64,000 nucleotides of DNA from Gonium pectorale (lineage: Eukaryota; Chlorophyta; Chlorophyceae; Chlamydomonadales; Volvocaceae): positions 4,129,150 through 4,193,149 of the forward strand of contig LSYV01000003.1 of the NCBI GenBank assembly GCA_001584585.1. The letters are read 5' to 3'. The notes under the pieces are model-generated. The model saw nothing but the letters and a program-made list of their open reading frames with translations. It was not told the origin of the DNA and did no database searches. Each line of letters opens with the position of its first letter. The stretch's first letter is position 1. A program made the position numbers and the translations under genes. Below, in pieces: positions 23,795 through 33,951 of the stretch.

Positions 23795-25377
23795 TGCCTT
23801 GCATTGCCATGATGTACGCGTACGACGATAGGTCCGAGAAGCACCTCCCCAGCCCGGGCATGCCTGTCTGTGGAGCGTACGACGAGGTTGGAGGCGCCGT
23901 CGACGGCGGGGCGGACAGCGGCGCTGTCGGCATCTGCAGCGGCGGCATCTCAGCGGCGGCTGCGCCGCCGCCGTAAGGGTACGGCGGCGCAGATACCGGG
24001 CCCGGAGCCCCGCGGCCGCTGGTGGTCGCTGCCACCATGGCAGCGGCCGATCCCACCGGACTGGAGCCCGCTGCGAAGCCTGGCGCGATGAAGGCTTGCG
24101 CCGCGCCGTGGCCGGGGCCGGGGCCGGGGCCATGACCAGCACCGGAGCCTGGGCAGGGTCCTGGAGCGTGGTGCAGAGGTGCGCCGGGGGCGCACTGCGT
24201 CGGGGCAGCGGGCAAGGGGCGGAACCATGTTGCAGTCGTCGTCACTGCCCTGCCTCGGTGCACATGCTGCACATTCCCCCCAAAAAAGAAAAGAATCTGC
24301 AGAAAAAGGGGGAGCCCGCCCCACATCTCCCTCCTTACCCACGACAGCTACGGCTCTGCCGCTCACCTGCGGTGTCACCAGCATGCTCTGGGACGTGCTG
24401 TCCTCCGATGGCGTTGCGGCCGCGTGCTGCTGGGGAGCCCACGCAGCGGCACCACCCACCGTCCCTGTGGCGGCGGCAGCCGCAGCCGCTGCAGCGACGG
24501 CAGCAGCCATACCGCCGCCGCTGCCGATGGCGGCGGGGGCAGTGGCGTGCGCGATGCCGCCGCCGCCACCGCCGTCGCCGCCCGCTAACATCTGTCCACC
24601 ACCGGCGGCGGGCCCGGGACCTGCCGGCGCGAATGGCGGCTGTCCGGCAGCTGCCTGCGCTGTTGCACCGCCGCCGCCGCTGCTGCCGCCGGTGAGCATC
24701 AGGCCAGTGTGGCTGCTGAGCTGCGAACGGCGCTCCCCATCCGTAGCCTGCATAGCTCCCTCCGCTGCTGCCGCCGCCGCCGCCACCATCGTCACTTCCC
24801 CTGCTGCAGCTGCCGCCGTCGTCCCACCACTCGCGAAGTCCAAGGCCATGCCAGACGCGCCGCCGCCGCCACTGGTGGCGGCAGCTGCTGCCGCCGCCAA
24901 CGCCGCCATAACCTCCGACGGCGGTGGCGGCCGGGCCTTATGCCCTCGCACGGCCTCGCCCAGGGCGGCGGTGAAGTCCGCTTCATTAAATGTAGCGGCC
25001 GAGGACAGCGGTCGCTTGCGAGTACCGCCGCCGCTAGACCCAGGAGACCCAGTGGCGCCGCCGCCACCGCCAGCGCCGGCGGCTGCAGCGGCATAGTGCA
25101 GACCGCCACCGGCCAGGTCTCCTGATACCGGCGAGCCGGCTTCAGGCCGGCTGAGGGCCCCCGGTGCAGAGACGGACTCAGTCAGGACACCGCTGGCCGA
25201 CGGCGGCCGTGGCAGCGGCGGCAGCGCCAGCAGAGGCGGCAGCGGTCCCGCCGCAGCTGGCGGCGGGAGGTGTTGCGGCAGCTGCTGCTGCTGCTGTTGC
25301 TGGGGTTGAAGCGGCGAACCAACGTCGGGCCAATCCTGGTGGGACTGGTAGTCGGTGTGGTAGGGTTGTTGAGCCAT
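15099..25377 (-). CDS. Very large BELL-type TALE homeodomain transcription factor
   Basis: Exons in gene order: 25377-24367, 24194-about 23545, 23315-21920, 21552-18472, 18139-18041, 17546-17448, [gap 17123-16188], an exon ending at 15884, 15789-15761 and 15395-15099; over 2,200 residues. The start at 25377 has a GCCGCCATGG context; an upstream in-frame ATG exists at 25455. The N-terminal ~2,000 residues are dominated by Gln, His, Ala, Gly and Pro runs. The homeodomain spans three exons: GRENLPKTAVN, then LKLWVYNHIVHPYPSEDEK with the TALE three-residue loop (PYP), then LNNWFINARVRIWKP. The NARVRIWKP helix 3 is BELL-like, not KNOX (NQRKR). In Chlamydomonas the BELL-type proteins include GSP1, a mating-type factor that pairs with KNOX GSM1 to start zygote development; this gene could be GSP1-like or another BELL paralog. 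The exon 2 donor and all exons within the gap are uncertain. Confidence 0.85.
15790..15883 (-). repeat. Dispersed repeat family B, copy 1, coextensive with an intron of the TALE gene
   Basis: On the minus strand this 94-nt segment begins GTACCCG after CAG and ends GGACTCAG. It is phase 1 and joins ...S to DCWSSINYQD. A second copy at 39339-39422 shares about 50 nt at high identity from the acceptor end (CCAGCATCTCAGGACTCAG inward) and the GTACCC donor end, with a diverged middle. The repeat and the intron have the same borders. Confidence 0.72.
16050..17190. repeat. G-rich minisatellite spanning a 936-base assembly gap (16188-17123)
   Basis: Both edges of the N run carry the same unit. On the left it is GGGTGGGAAGGGCTGGCGGG followed by CGTGTCTGGG; on the right it is GGGGTGGGAAGGGCTGCGGG followed by CGTGTCTGG. 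Left of it lie shorter GGGAGGGCGTGGCGGG units. The gap is therefore probably filled, at least partly, by this array, within an intron of the TALE gene or covering a missing exon. Confidence 0.8.
17998..18040. repeat. 11-bp tandem repeat forming the 5' splice site after the homeodomain exon
   Basis: CCAGCCACTGC is repeated about four times directly against exon 18139-18041 of the TALE gene. On the minus strand the intron begins GTGGCTGGGCA and repeats this unit, so the donor is the first member of the array. Confidence 0.9.
18302..18338 (+). repeat. Family A fragment in a TALE-gene intron (antisense)
   Basis: GAGAGAAATCTGC, then GGAGAAAGGAGGAGCCC, matches the 5' end of family A (AAAGAGAAATCTGCACAG, then AAAGAGGGAG). 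It lies in the intron 18140-18471. Confidence 0.6.
24282..24322 (+). repeat. Family A fragment in the first TALE-gene intron (antisense)
   Basis: AAAAAAGAAAAGAATCTGC, then AGAAAAAGGGGGAGCCCGCC, matches the first ~40 nt of family A. It lies in the intron 24195-24366. Confidence 0.65.
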
Positions 25378-28063
25378 GGCGGCGCTCGACAGCCAGGGCG
25401 AACGGGCCCGGGGGGCTGGGGCCGGGCTGAGACCCGCCGCCACCCACGCCTTCACAACAGTCCGCCGCTGCCGTCAGGGCCGCCGCGGTCGGGCTAGCGC
25501 AGTCAGGCGCGGGCGACCGGCGATTGCAGGGCGCTCACAGCCAGCAGGCGGTCCTGCTGATGCACGGAATTCTCTGTCCTTGCGGCAGGCTTGAGGCGGC
25601 TGAGGAGCTGGGCAGTCTGAGGGCGCACCGGCCCCAGGGGGCCTCCGATGCGCGACGCCCGGCGGGCGGTCCCGGCCGAAAAGGTGACCCAGGGGTCGTT
25701 GCAGACCACTGGAGCACTGCGACTTCACAGCTTGAGACCCGACAAGCGCCCTCGTGTCGTGCTGTTGCTCGCGTTGCGATGTCGCGGAGGTGAAACCAGA
25801 GAGAATTACGGACGGAAGGGCGGCGGCGCGGGCGGCGCAGGCTTGCCCGTTGCAGCTGGGCGGGCGTCTGCCATGTGCATGTCTTGGTATGTACGATCTA
25901 ATAGGGCCGACGGCGCTGGGCCAAGGGAGCTATGGAAGCTGCGGGTGGGGGATAAGATGCATGCCCGTCGTTTGCAGGGCAGCTGCGGGTTCAGGGATCC
26001 CGGATCGAGCGGCTGTATGTCTGTAGCCACTGGGGTAATCGGGTGCTTGCACTAGGCGGTAGCAATGGCTGTCATTCTTCGACCCCACGTCAGCTATCAC
26101 ACAAAAAGCCACGGGGTTGCGGGGTAAGCGGCAAAGCAGGGGGGTCGCGCGCGCAAGGGGCTGGGAACGGCAGAGGGCTCCCGGTCGGTCGGCCGGTCGG
26201 ACGGCGCGGCGCTGCCCCGTCCAGCGGCCCGGCCACTTCGCACGGTCCAAGAAGCGGCCGCTTTCGGCGGTTCCGGCAGATCCGATTGATGGGTCGGCCG
26301 TTGGGACGAGCCGACGAACGCGGGGGCATCGCGCGTGCTTGGACCGGCTCGGCGAGCCGACCCGGGCGCCGATCGCAAACGCGGCTTTCGACTCAGGCAG
26401 GAAGAATATCAAACCCCGTCGAGCAGCCACTCACGCCGCCTTCCACGTCAGCAAGCAACCTATTCTTCCAGGTCCTTAAGACAAGCAGGACTTTGGCATG
26501 AATGGACATCGTTGCTGTGAGCGACGCTTGGCCTGCTCACAATCGGAACGCGGGGAGGCGTGCAAGCAAGGAAGCCCCTGCATACCGAGCGGTCTTCGCA
26601 TTCTCCCAGGCCCGACAACAGCTACTTGCCGCCCTCGCAACCCTGTAATCACTGCCGCCCCAAATCAAGCTCTGGCTATAAGATCTTGTGATGGTGACCT
26701 GGGACAGACTCGAGGAAGTGATAGGTGACAGCTAGTGCGCTTTGGTCGTCATGAATTGATGTGTATTGCAAGCGAGCACTGCAGCGCAGGAACGACAGCT
26801 CAAGAGTCAAGGCGACGGCGCGGGGTTACTTGCCCTGCTTTGTCCTGCCATGCTTGTGCTCCCCCTAAACTGCGCAGTACATGCCCGCAGCGTCCGCGTC
26901 CTAGGTGAAATCCATCAAGACCCATTAGCCCGGAGTCGTCTTCCCGCAGTTCCCGGCGGTGGCCGTAATGGGGGCATGCGGGCTCGTTTGCCAGCGTGCA
27001 GGGGGTGGACACGTTATGTTCCTGGCCAGTATAGTGTGGCATTGTTATAATGTGGCATTGTTATTTTTTATAGCGCGGGACTTCTGCTGTCTTGACGAAC
27101 GCCATGGGAGTTGTCCTGACCCATGGGGTGAACTTGTATCCTGACAAGAAGAGTATTGCAGCCAGAGCCCACACTGGCCGATCACTGGCCTTGTGCTTTG
27201 CCGTGTGGCACCTCCAGTATGGGCAAGGGTGCCAGGGTGGTGCCGCGATCGGGGACCTGAAAGCTCCCATGCATCGGTGCTACTGTTGCACCACAGTGCC
27301 GTGGGCAGGACCGGCAGCTCCCTTGTGTGCGGTGGCTGCGTTCCTTTACTTGGGGTGCCGCAGACCCGTGGGTCGTTTCACACGGGCTGTTGTACATGCG
27401 CGCGCGTGCGACCGCCGAAGTGAACTGTCCCGCCGTGAAGACGGTTTGCCACGACTCGCAACTGGCGCGTGTGCACTGCGGCGCGGCTCTGCCCTCTCGG
27501 CTTATACATCACCTACCCAACCGCTCGGGCATATTGCGCTGGTCGCACGCACCCAACGAACCAGGCCACCCTGCGCAAGCTGTCAGCTGCACAGTCGGAA
27601 GGGTTGCGGTAGTTTCCCGTCCCAAGGCCATAATTGCTCGGCTCTAACTAGCACATGCTTACAAGCGCAAAGCGACCAATGAAAGGCATTCGTACACGGG
27701 CGAACTGTCCTCTTTCCTGAAACTTTTTTGGTTCCCTGACCTGTTGCAGGCCGCCTGCTGCAGGCCTTGGTCCCTCTTTCTTTGCAGATATCTTGCCTTC
27801 CCCGTTTCTGGTGTTGTTTCGTGCAACATCAGGTTGACTTTAGACCCCGGCCGGGGGGAAAGCCCTCGAGGAATGGGTTGCAGCCTAACGGCTGCGATTT
27901 GTTCCATGGGGCGGAAATGATTTGGCCAGTGCGAAATGAAAACCGATGACGCTGGCCGTTCCCTGCCATTCGTACACAAGTCGAAACACCGACACGGCAA
28001 TAGTGTTTTGCCCAGGTTAGGATCGCCCAAGAGAATTGCCAGGTTGTCAAGCGCGCCTGATTC

Positions 28064-28112
28064 GTTTTTTTCTGTGGAAAGGTTACAGGCGGAGAGGCGA
28101 GAAAGGGCGCAG
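28064..28112 (+). repeat. Dispersed repeat family C, copy 1
   Basis: The sequence from TTTTTCTGTGGAAAGGTTAC through AGAGGCGAGAAAGGGCGCAG is repeated in inverted orientation at 39552-39596 with few differences. Confidence 0.8.
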
Positions 28113-28909
28113 ACAGCGGGAGGGACATGCAGCCCTCCCGTGATTCGTGTCAGGGCCACGTTCGGGGCCAGAGCTAAGACTCGTGTCCCGCCGTGTCCCG
28201 CTCTGGGTGGGCATGGTCAGTCCCATCCGTAGGGAACGCGACCTACGCGACCACGCGACCACGATCTCTAAGTACGCTTGCTTGATTGCGTCCTGGCCGG
28301 GCGCACGGTTTGAGGAGCAATTGGCAACACGTAGGTTCTTCACAGCAGGGGTTTCGCCCCTGGAGGCCCCTGGTTCTTCAGGCAGGCCCACCCGGGTACC
28401 ACTCACAGCTGACGCTGAGTCAGGAAATGGCCAAACTCTGAGGGGCAGTATCATGTCTTAAAAATCACCGGCCGAGGCCGTGCCGAGGCTGGGGAAGCTG
28501 CGGCACGGGCAGGGCCGGCCCAGTTCTTTCCCAGTTTATGTCCCACCCGATCTCAGGCAGGCTCAGGACCATATCCCCAGCAGCTTTTTGTCTCACTCCG
28601 GGCTGCGTTCTGACGCACTGTTCACACTCGCGTCCCTTGAGCACCGCAAGAAGCCAGCCTGCTGTCGGTGGCTTAGCATCAATAAAGCTTGAGAAGAGTT
28701 TCGACTTTACATTACGATTTCAATCGGGCCGCGCGACCCAGGCAGAAAAAAATTTCAATCGGGCTCCAATCGGGAAGCTGCCAATCACTTTGCAACTCCC
28801 CGTATGCATAACGTTGCTTTGCTACCTGCGCTCGTCCACGTTCGTCTTACATACAACGACCCCCGGTTTTGGGGCTTACATATAGAGGTGCCTCGGTGTG
28901 TCTCACTCA

Positions 28910-28916
28910 TATATAA
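28910..28916 (+). promoter_or_regulatory. TATA-like box of the Hint-domain gene
   Basis: TATATAA lies 83 nt upstream of the ATG at 28999, in a local AT-rich stretch. This would place initiation near 28940 and leave a 5' leader of about 55 nt. Confidence 0.5.
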
Positions 28917-28998
28917 CTACAGCCTCGGTCTTCGTTGATACATACATACTCCGTCTAAAACTCGGGCGCGTTCCGCAGCAGGACTTGTGAATTGAGAC

Positions 28999-31900
28999 AT
29001 GGCTGGTCCCGCGAGTCACGCGGCGGAGGGTGCTCCTACTGGTGACGTTGAAAAAGACGGGATGATAACGGCAGTGCGCAAGCAGCAGGCCCCTGCAGGC
29101 ATTGGTGAGTAAGCGCTACATACTAACACCGTGGGCCGCCGCGAGATGCAAGCTTTGATTGCCCTTTGTTCTTCTTGTGAAAGCTGCGTATACATGCTAC
29201 CCCGCTCGCAGAGCTGGGCGCCGCGAGCGCGAGGTGGTCTAACAAGCTCTCGCGGCTCGACGCCAACAAGGACGGAATCGTCGACATACACGAAGTGGCG
29301 ACACTGATTGACGAGGTCGTGCGGGAGCAGAAGCTCCGAGAGGTCTTCATGTTCGTGTCAATTGGCTTGTTCGCGGTGGTCGCCATCCTCATCGGCGCCC
29401 TCACCGGCATCACGTATGGCATCGTGCAGATGGCAAAAGACACCAAGGTGGGAACGGGAGGTAAACCGCGTCCTGAACGCCGTTGCTACGGAGTCCGGTG
29501 GGCGGCGGCAGCGTCCGGGCGGCGAGCAGAGCAAGGCCAAAAGCGGGATACCGCTGCTTCGGGGGCCAAGGCCCTTGCGTGGGGTCCCCCTGTCAGTCTG
29601 TCAGCCAAAGACGTGCAGCGCCGGATTCTCTCGACAAGGCGGTGGTAGTTGTTACCTGGCACGTGGCAGTTGGTTTGCCACTGGAGTGGTAACCGCCGTG
29701 TGCGTAACATGTGTGGGGTTCCAAGCACCACCCCCCCAGGAGAGACGGAAATCTGACCATCCCTCTGCGGTCGTGCGTACCCAGGCATGTGTAGGAGCTG
29801 CTGAGCAAGCAGCGACCAATATACGGTTTGATATCATCATGACGGCTTTGTGCACTGATGACCCCTGTTGAACGTGACAATCAAGTGGTCAAGACGCCCC
29901 GCCCCCCGCCCCTGCCCCCTGGCCCCAGGTCACCACCAGCACCAACTGGCAGTACTCCGTGGTGACCACCAAGGAGGACAAGCCAGCCATCATGGGCGGC
30001 GCCGTGGTGAAAAAAGAGAAACCTGCATAGAAAGAGGGAGCCCGCCTCTACGGCCATACACGCCGGAAGGCGCGACGTTTCCAATAGGGCGGGCGGGTAC
30101 AGAGCAAGACATGTGACGTTCGTCCCGTCCCCCACACGAACCTCAACACCCTCACCATTGCCCCGACGCTCCTGGCCAACAACAGCAACAACAGTAGCGG
30201 CGCAACCGGCCGTCGCCAGCTGTTGCAGGTGGCTGAGGACGGGTTCCTCCTGCTCGGCTCCATGCCCATTACTACCGCCAGCGAGGGCTGCAACCTGATC
30301 CGCAACGGCATCAACCAGTTCCTAACGACCAGCGCCGGCGTGGATCCCGCCCTTGGCACCACCTCCCACCTCGTGGCCATGACCGTACTGTCGCAAACCG
30401 GCTGCGATGGCAGCAGCAGCAGCAGCAGCAGCGGCGACGGCCCCACCCCTGCTGCCAGTGGCGTGTCGGGGCGTGTCAGGGACGACCGCGGCACGTACTA
30501 TGTCGTACAGTGTACGGCGAGCAGCTGTGCGGTGTCGTATGATGTACACGCCACCCTGGCCGCAGCCGGCGCTATGCTGGATGGCTCTGACGACGCTTCA
30601 ATCACCGGCACGGCGCAGCGCCGCCTGCAGCAGGCGAACTGGGGCAGTTGTATGCGAGTGGTTACACTTTTTAACGGCAAGCAGTGCTGTTGGAAGTGCG
30701 GCAACAACTACGACCTGGACGGCAAGTGCGGCTGCAAGTCGTCCCCGGGCAAGGACAACGGCGAACAGTGCTTCCCTGCCGATGCAACTGTACAGGAGGG
30801 TCGTGAAAAAAGAGAAATCTGCACAGAAAGAGGGAGTCCGCCTCTACGGTCAACACACCCGAAGGCGCGACGTTTCCAGTAGAGCGGGCGGGTATCGAGG
30901 AATGTGACGTTCGTCCCGCCCCCCAAAGACCGGCTTACCAGCTTACCCGGTTTGTCGGACTACGGGTGGGTGGTGCACTCCCTTGCAGTACACTCGGAGA
31001 GAGATGGGCTCAGCTTGGCACATGGACTGAAGTCTGTGACCTTTTGTGCCGCCCGCACTTCACATTTTGCCGTAACTTTTATGCACATGCATCGCAGGTG
31101 CTAGGCCGCGCAAGTCCCGTACGGATGGACGAGCTTCAGTACGGCGATCTGGTGCGCTCCCGCGACCGTGCTACCGGCGCCGAGGTGCACCGGCCGGTGT
31201 ATGTGTTTGGGCACCGCGACGCGGACCGCACCGAGCCCTTCCTGCACCTGACCGCTGCCACCGCCGGCGGTGCGGCGGTCCGTGTGGAGCGCTCACTGGT
31301 CCTCACCGCACACCACTTCCTGCCCGTCTGCGTGGGCAGCAGCAGCAGCAGCAGCAGGGAGGACGAGCTGCTGCTCGCCCGCCGATGCGCCCTGGATGGA
31401 GTACAGGTATGTCAGCAGTTCATGTCGGCGCACGCACGCTGCCTAACGAGCGGGGTGGGTGCCTAAGTGGGGACGCCCTTGCTTGCATGTCTTGCTTGGT
31501 ACAGCGTGCGCACCTTGGTCCGCGATTAGCTGCCACGTGAATCATGCACGGATTCGGGACATTGCTTCAGGACACGGCTTCGGGGCATTGCCAGCGTGTA
31601 AAGCGTGACTGCCCTTGAGGTGTCACACCGTACGGCTGCGTGGACAGGAGTGTCGAATATATCCTGTCCCGTGCCGCTCGTGCGGCGCCATGGCTTTATG
31701 GCCTGCAATCCACTCCCTTCCGTGTGCGCCAGGCGCGCTGGCGATGTACGCCCCGGCGACACGGTTGTCGTGGCCGGTGGTAGCGAGCAGCCTGTCCTGG
31801 CGGTTGTCACCTCTGCGGATGCGGTGCTGGCCAAGGGCCTGTACGCGCCGTTCGTCAGGGTGGGTGCCTGCCTGGGGCTGTCATGGTCCTGCATGTCAAA

Positions 31901-32466
31901 TCTTATCTTTCTCGATTCCGTAAACCAGCCAGCCATCCGGTGTTGTTGGTCACTCTGCCGTATCTTGGCCATGCACATGTACCCTCGGCAGCCGTGATGA
32001 AGAGACAGCATCGGCGTGTGCTTGGGCCGCTTGTCGTACGTCGATTGGCCGTCAACCGTCACGCCTGCTGTGTGCCGTGCATTCTGTTTAGCCAAGCCAC
32101 CCGACGCCACCTGTACGCGCCCGCCCCCTCGCAGGGCGCCGACCTGTTCGTGGACGGCGTCCTGGCCTCGCCCCATGCCCACTGGCTTCTAGACACGGTG
32201 GCCCCCGCCTGGATGGTGCCGTATTGCCGTTCATCTACGAGGTCCTCCTGGCACCCGTGTACTGCCTGTACTGCCTGGTCGGGCCGGACACGACCGAGCG
32301 GTTGGCTCACGGCGTGGGCTTCATTACCCTGGCCGAGAGCCGGCCGCAGCTTTACCCTGTCACCTACGCAGCGTTCCTGGCCGTGTTCTACCTGGCTCCT
32401 CTGGCATTCTCCGCGTCGCTTCTGCGTAAATTGGCTCGGCGTTCGGTTGCGTCCGGGGTGTTTTAG
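28999..32466 (+). CDS. Membrane-anchored hedgehog-type Hint-domain protein with N-terminal EF-hand
   Basis: Exons: 28999-29104, 29212-29447, 29929-30006, about 30109-30789, 31098-31406, 31733-31859 and 32135-32466. Exon 2 has an EF-hand loop (LDANKDGIVDIHEVATLI) followed by a transmembrane helix (MFVSIGLFAVVAILIGALTG), suggesting a type II membrane protein. A ~250-residue ectodomain ends in a Cys-rich knot (CCWKCGNNYDLDGKCGC). The Hint domain then begins CFPADATV, with the nucleophilic Cys1, and continues RMDELQYGDLV, LTAHHFLPV (the T-x-x-H block), DVRPGDTVVV, GLYAPFV and LFVDGVLASPH. The C-terminal ~85 residues contain one or two hydrophobic segments. Hint domains self-cleave through a Cys1 thioester. 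Two problems are seen: exon 5 ends in phase 0 but the exon 6 acceptor needs phase 2, and a one-base frame change is needed near 32212-32223 to reach LPFIYEVLLAPVY. Either sequence errors or gene decay could explain them. Confidence 0.78.
30007..30124 (+). repeat. Family A copy 1, providing nearly all of a Hint-gene intron
   Basis: The element begins GTGAAAAAAGAGAAACCTGC directly at the end of exon 29929-30006 and ends TGTGACGTTCGTC. Two in-frame acceptors lie near its 3' end (AG at 30101-30102 and 30107-30108). The intron is therefore made of repeat sequence, and the last ~15 nt of the element would be read as exon (TCDVRP). Confidence 0.75.
30803..30915 (+). repeat. Family A copy 2, just inside the intron after Hint Cys1
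   Basis: It is about 85-90% similar to copy 1 by eye (GTGAAAAAAGAGAAATCTGC ... CGAAGGCGCGACGTTTCC ... TGTGACGTTCGTC). It starts 13 nt after the donor GTACAG that follows CFPADAT. The intron continues unrelated to 31097. Confidence 0.8.
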
Positions 32467-32990
32467 GGCGGGTGATGAAGACAATGTGATTATTTATGTT
32501 TCCTTTGCCTCGAGGTGTGCTACTTTTTCTGCTGCTGCTCCGGCTCTGCCGAGGGCGGTTTAGGATGAGGCGGTCCTTCGGCTCGGGATGCTCCCTCGTG
32601 GGCTATCTTCACGCAGGCACGCTATATCGCTGTCTCCATGGCCGCCCAAGCGGTTGTGGCACTAGGTCTGATCGAACGGCCCCGGTGGCTTTCTCCGGCG
32701 GCTGCTTGCGTTGCCGTACATTGCGCGCCCCTTGTTTTTGCCGTGGTTGTTTGGTGATTTTCGGTGTTCCCCGCCTGTGCTCGAGGACTGCGGTTATTCT
32801 TCGTCTGACCGTGCACAATAAAACAAGGCAAAGCTGCGAGGAAAGACGTATTGCATGCTACTTGTTGTCTTATCCTAGCGCGTGCAGTCCCCCCTTTTAG
32901 ACACGGCGGCTCGGTGGCTTGGTGTAGCCCATCTGACGCGACACCCTGTGTGCAGCATTCATCCTCCTTTTCCTGTCTTCTTTCTTGTAG

Positions 32991-32995
32991 TGTAA
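32991..32995 (+). terminator. TGTAA poly(A) signal, Hint gene
   Basis: TGTAA is the usual polyadenylation signal in Chlamydomonas and its relatives. This one is 525 nt past the stop; another occurs at 33313-33317. Confidence 0.45.
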
Positions 32996-33482
32996 AGGGA
33001 GGCCCCGTCCCCCCGACCCGCTCATTTTCTGTTGGGGCCCCTGGGGGCCCGACCATTTGTACCCTATGCGGTCGTCCTTTATCTTCCTCATGCTAGTCCC
33101 GCTCGTCCTTTCCGTTTGCTGTTCTTTCTCAAGCTATCCCCTTGGACTGCCTGCTGGCGTGGGCTTGTACCTGGTGTGTCGGGAGATACTAGGCGCCGTG
33201 ATGTGGTACGCCAATGTACGTGCTGGCCCTTGAACAGCACGTCGTCGTACGCTGCGCGCTCCCCTCCCTTCCCTCTCTGGCTCCTCTCTTGCAGCGTGAA
33301 TACCAATGTACCATGTAACGTTACACTGGTCGTGGCGCCCTAGATGGCCTCGCAGTCAGCTTGGTTCGCTCGCCCCTAGTGTGCTCTAGCAGCCTGGTCG
33401 TCGTTCTTCGTTTTCGGTCGGCGGCCCGCGCCGCGTCGTGTGTGCGCGCCTGCGGCTGCCTGTCGTGTGCGGCCGCCACACA

Positions 33483-33487
33483 TTACA
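33483..33487 (-). terminator. TGTAA poly(A) signal, PanB gene
   Basis: TTACA on the plus strand reads TGTAA on the minus strand, 465 nt past the PanB stop. Confidence 0.4.
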
Positions 33488-33651
33488 AGCCGCCTCCGCA
33501 CTCGCCGTCAGCGCCTGTCTGGAACGGTCTAGTAACCGCTGAGCGCCGTCGGGCCGGTGACCGCGACAACAACAACACCGCAGCTCAACCTTGACAAGTA
33601 GCGGTCCCCCAGGTGAAGTTCGACAACCCGGGTAAGCTGGTTGGCCGGCAT

Positions 33652-33768
33652 GACGAACGTCACATGTCTTGCTCTGTATCCGCCCGCCCTATTGGAAACG
33701 TCGCGCCTTCGGGCGTGTATGGCCGTAGAGGCGGGCTCCCTCTTTCTGTGCAGGTTTCTCTTTTTTCG
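33652..33768 (-). repeat. Family A copy 3 (inverted, intergenic)
   Basis: Its reverse complement runs from GAAAAAAGAGAAACCTGCAC to ATGTGACGTTCGTC and matches copies 1 and 2 over its length. The three copies diverge immediately outside these ends, which fixes the element borders. Confidence 0.85.
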
Positions 33769-33951
33769 AACAGCACACGCCGCCGGCGCGTGCGGTGCCT
33801 CAGTGCCGTACACGCGCGTCCGCACTAACTGTCATTATCACGAGCCGAGCGAGCTCCACGCTGCAGAAGTCCGGATCCCGCTTCCGCACGTATCCCATGA
33901 CCGATTCAACTCCAACATTCGCACTCCATGACTAGCACGCCCGCTAGTCGC

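Larger units (their letters stand above)
25378..28998. other. 3.6-kb divergent intergenic region between TALE and Hint genes
   Basis: It must carry both promoters. Visible items: a TATA-like box for the Hint gene (28910-28916), a family C repeat (28064-28112), and one GACCCGTGGGTC palindrome (27363-27374). GC is lower than average in 27660-28130 and 28690-28990. Open frames here have no recognisable domains or consistent exons. Confidence 0.6.
32467..33951. other. Convergent intergenic region between Hint and PanB genes
   Basis: It holds the two 3' UTRs, poly(A) signals on both strands, and a family A copy at 33652-33768. A short acceptor/exon/donor-like stretch at 33611-33632 (reading VKFDNPG, then GTAAGC) is not attached to any recognisable frame. 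Confidence 0.55.

Noticed and set aside
18473..25125. Many long plus-strand frames opposite the TALE gene (Leu-, Cys- or Arg-rich)
   Set aside because: They are antisense shadows of Gln/Ala/Gly-repeat coding sequence and show no domains.
33611..33632. Exon-like VKFDNPG with acceptor and donor between Hint and PanB
   Set aside because: Seven codons with no partner exon in either flanking gene; mentioned only as a possible relic beside family A copy 3.
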